Origin: Toxorhynchites rutilus septentrionalis
Lineage: Eukaryota > Arthropoda > Insecta > Diptera > Culicidae
Length of the DNA: 64,000 nucleotides
Assembly: GCF_029784135.1 (NCBI RefSeq)
Contig: NC_073745.1
Span: 62,598,718 to 62,662,717, forward strand
Direction: 5' to 3'
In this document: positions 48,801-51,800 of the stretch, piece after piece
How positions within the stretch are numbered: position 1 is the first letter of the stretch
Layout: each line of letters begins with the position of its first letter
The notes under the pieces: generated by a model
Told to the model about the DNA's origin: nothing
Seen by the model: the letters and a program-made list of their open reading frames with translations, nothing else
Databases searched by the model: none
Program-made: the position numbers and the translations under genes

Positions 48801-51800
48801 GAGGCAATTAGCGCTGCAGAGAAAGCATTTCCAGGAGAAATACAAGCTGGGTCGCTAGCTGATGAATCTGCAAGTGCAAGAAGAAGTATCTCGAGATAGC
48901 ATAAAGCTTGTGCAAGAATGGGTTGATGAGCACACCACTGCGAAGCAGAAATCCTCCGTACGACCTTCGTGTGCAACGAAGTTTCATGTTTTTTTACGCG
49001 GATTTTCGAATTAACGCGGTTTTTTTTTACGCGGATTTTCCAATTAACGCGGTTTTTTTTTACGCGGATTTTCCAATTAACGCGGTTTTTTTACGCGGAT
49101 TTTCCAATTAACGCGGTTATTTTTACGAGGTACGTATCCCCCGCGTAAAAAAAAACCTGGGTGTACTCTATTACAGGTAAACCTGTTTTTGTGCGGTTGC
49201 TTTTCGTGCGATTTTTCATTTGTGTGACTGTTTAGGTGCGATATTATCATTTGTGCTATTAGTTTGTGTGATTCTAGACCCGATGTCATAATAAAATCGC
49301 ACAAAAGGTGTCGCACAAACGTGGAATCACGCGACAAGGGACCGTACAAAAACAGCTTTGCCTGTACTCTATTACTCTGAGACACTATTTCAGTACGACT
49401 CATAGTATTATAAGTATTATTAGTAGTATTATGAGATATAAATTATCAAAGATTTCTCCTACTAAAATCGATACGCCCTTTCCAAAAGCTACACTCGAGT
49501 CAAAAAATTCCCAAATGCTGTGGAAAACTTATATTTCCTCCAACCCAAATGGAATACAAACTTTCGTTCGAACCAAATATACAAGTTTTGAAAATCTGCA
49601 TTTTCAGTTCGATTTCATTTGGAATTGCACATTAATAAAATCACGATTTGATTAGATCTTCTGAACATCTAAGTGCGTTTGAACAGTCGAATAGAATCGT
49701 GTGTCTGCCTAAAATCATCATTAGTAGCGCAGGTACGCAAGTTGACACACAAAAATCAAAACTCCAGCAGGACATTAGAAGGGGACAGTACACGTGTGTT
49801 TTTTCATTCGTTCCTATTGTGTTTTTTTACTTTTTCTGCCAATTATCGGGCGATCTCAGTGATTGATTGTCGAAATGTAGCGTGGGCTTCGATGGGTGAC
49901 AACATGTGATGAGTCGAAAGACTAGGGGGACTAGCACGCATGTGATGTGATGACTCTCACACTTACCTGGTTGAGGAGATTGGCGATCTGTTGAGCATGC
50001 AGTAGCTGTTGGGCCTGAAGCGTTTGTGCCTGAATTTGGTTCTGCTGCTGAGTGAGGCGTTGGATGTCGGCCTGGATATCGTGCAAGTTGGAGTTCATTT
50101 TTGTAATACTTTGCTAAAATGAGGCGCGCGCGGCCATCGCAGAGAGCGAAGCAAAATAATGGTAGCAAATATAGCGAACAGGATTTGCAGCGCGCCATTT
50201 TCGTCGATGCGAATTTTGTTTTGTGTTTTAGTTTGGATGATGGTTTGTGGGTTGTGTTGTTGTGAAGAATTGTTTTTGTTTGTGAGTGTAGAATGGGAGA
50301 AAGAAAACAGATAGCATTCGTATGAGCAGGGAAGAGGTGAAAAGGGACTTTTGTTAGAATTGTTATGATATTTTTCTGTCGAATTTCTTATTGATTAATT
50401 TTGGCCAGCAAACACAATTTCTTTTTCTTACATTTGTTTAGTAACAAGCAGTAAATCATTAGCGAATGTATGGGAACATAAAACTCAGGAAGCATATTGA
50501 AACAACAGAAAATAGAAGGAAGAAAACGTTATTTACTTGATACTGTTCCAAGTCCATGTTCTCCAAATCTGGCGTTTTCTTGGGCTCGATGATTTGTGCA
50601 TTCCACTTTGATTCGTATTTACTCTGATCATCCAAGTCCTGTTCCGGAAAACAATTGGGCATTTCAATGTAAGTAACTAAATATAACCTAGGAATAATGC
50701 GCAAAACTACGCTAGCTGTTTTTTGAACACTGAATAAGCAAACATGCAACTTTGGTTGAACAAATCGTACGATTAAACTGATCGAAACAAAAGTGAAAAA
50801 TGTGATTCGCTTGTATTGAAACCAAAGGGTGAGAGCGCAATGCTTTGGAATTGAAGCGTTATGTTTTTGTCAGCAACTGATATGATCAGAACAATATGAA
50901 TTGGGCGCGCAGGAAATAAAAGCTTAGTTAAACACAGAAACAAAAAAAAACAACATTCAACGGAATCTTCGACTATACCTTTAGAGAACATGGTCGTTCC
51001 GCTTTGTCTACCACCGTAGCACCCCCCGTGTCTTCCACTACCATAATCTCATTGGGCTCTTTGGGAGCCGGGTCCGACGACTCCGCCGCGCTGCTACCCT
51101 TACCCTGGGTGGCGCGCGCACCCAATTGTATATGGGATGAATGTGAGCCACGGCGCATGATGGGATCAGATCGGGAGGATTTTTTGTCATATTTATTGGA
51201 CGCATTTGTGGTTGTGCATACGGCGCACACACGTGTAATATATACAGGATCAATCCGGACATGTACCGTCACCAAGGTGGGAGTTGGATGTTTGATTGTT
51301 TTTTATTTCATTCAGAGGAGAAAACAAAAATTTAAGCGATAAAAAACGATTTGAAAGAATGTATAATACACATTTGCAATGTTCTTTTACTGTGCGAAAT
51401 GGATATATCTGATGGACGTGGATGATGATGACTCGAATAGGATTAAAATAAGAGTTGTTTTGGGGATGTAATTGTGATCAAAATTGTGCATGAAAAAAAG
51501 GTTTCACAACTGTGCAACTTTGAAAAGCGAATAGCGAGTCGAACAGTTAAAAACGAAAATTGGGATCTCAACAAAATATAGATATTTACTCATATTTGTC
51601 TCTCATATCCCTCATTCCGATTTCGCAACCTTAAATTCAATGCATATTGAAATAATATTTCTCATATTTTTCCACTATAGTCTAATTATCAAATCTCAAA
51701 CTCGAAAACTATAATATCTACAAAATTCTGATCACAGAATAGAATGTAGGAAATTGTTTATGTTTTCATAAAAATATATATCAAAAAATTTTAAAGAAAA

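Larger units (their letters stand above)
45657..49627. mobile_element. Foldback-type element, 4 kb, with nested insertions
   Basis: Left end CAATTCAGAATGAAATCGAC, right end inverted (CGATTTCATTTGGAATTG). The left arm phrases GATTCGAATGAAAG, GGTTGGAGGAAATATGAG and GGCGTATCGATTTTAGT are mirrored at 49440-49580. Interior blocks with CCATTCTCGAGATAT and TTGTGGAACATCGAA occur in both orientations (about 46400, 47250, 47830, 48100). At least two younger elements sit inside it (48429-49163, 49173-49365). It fills about 90% of one Patronin intron. Confidence 0.75.
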
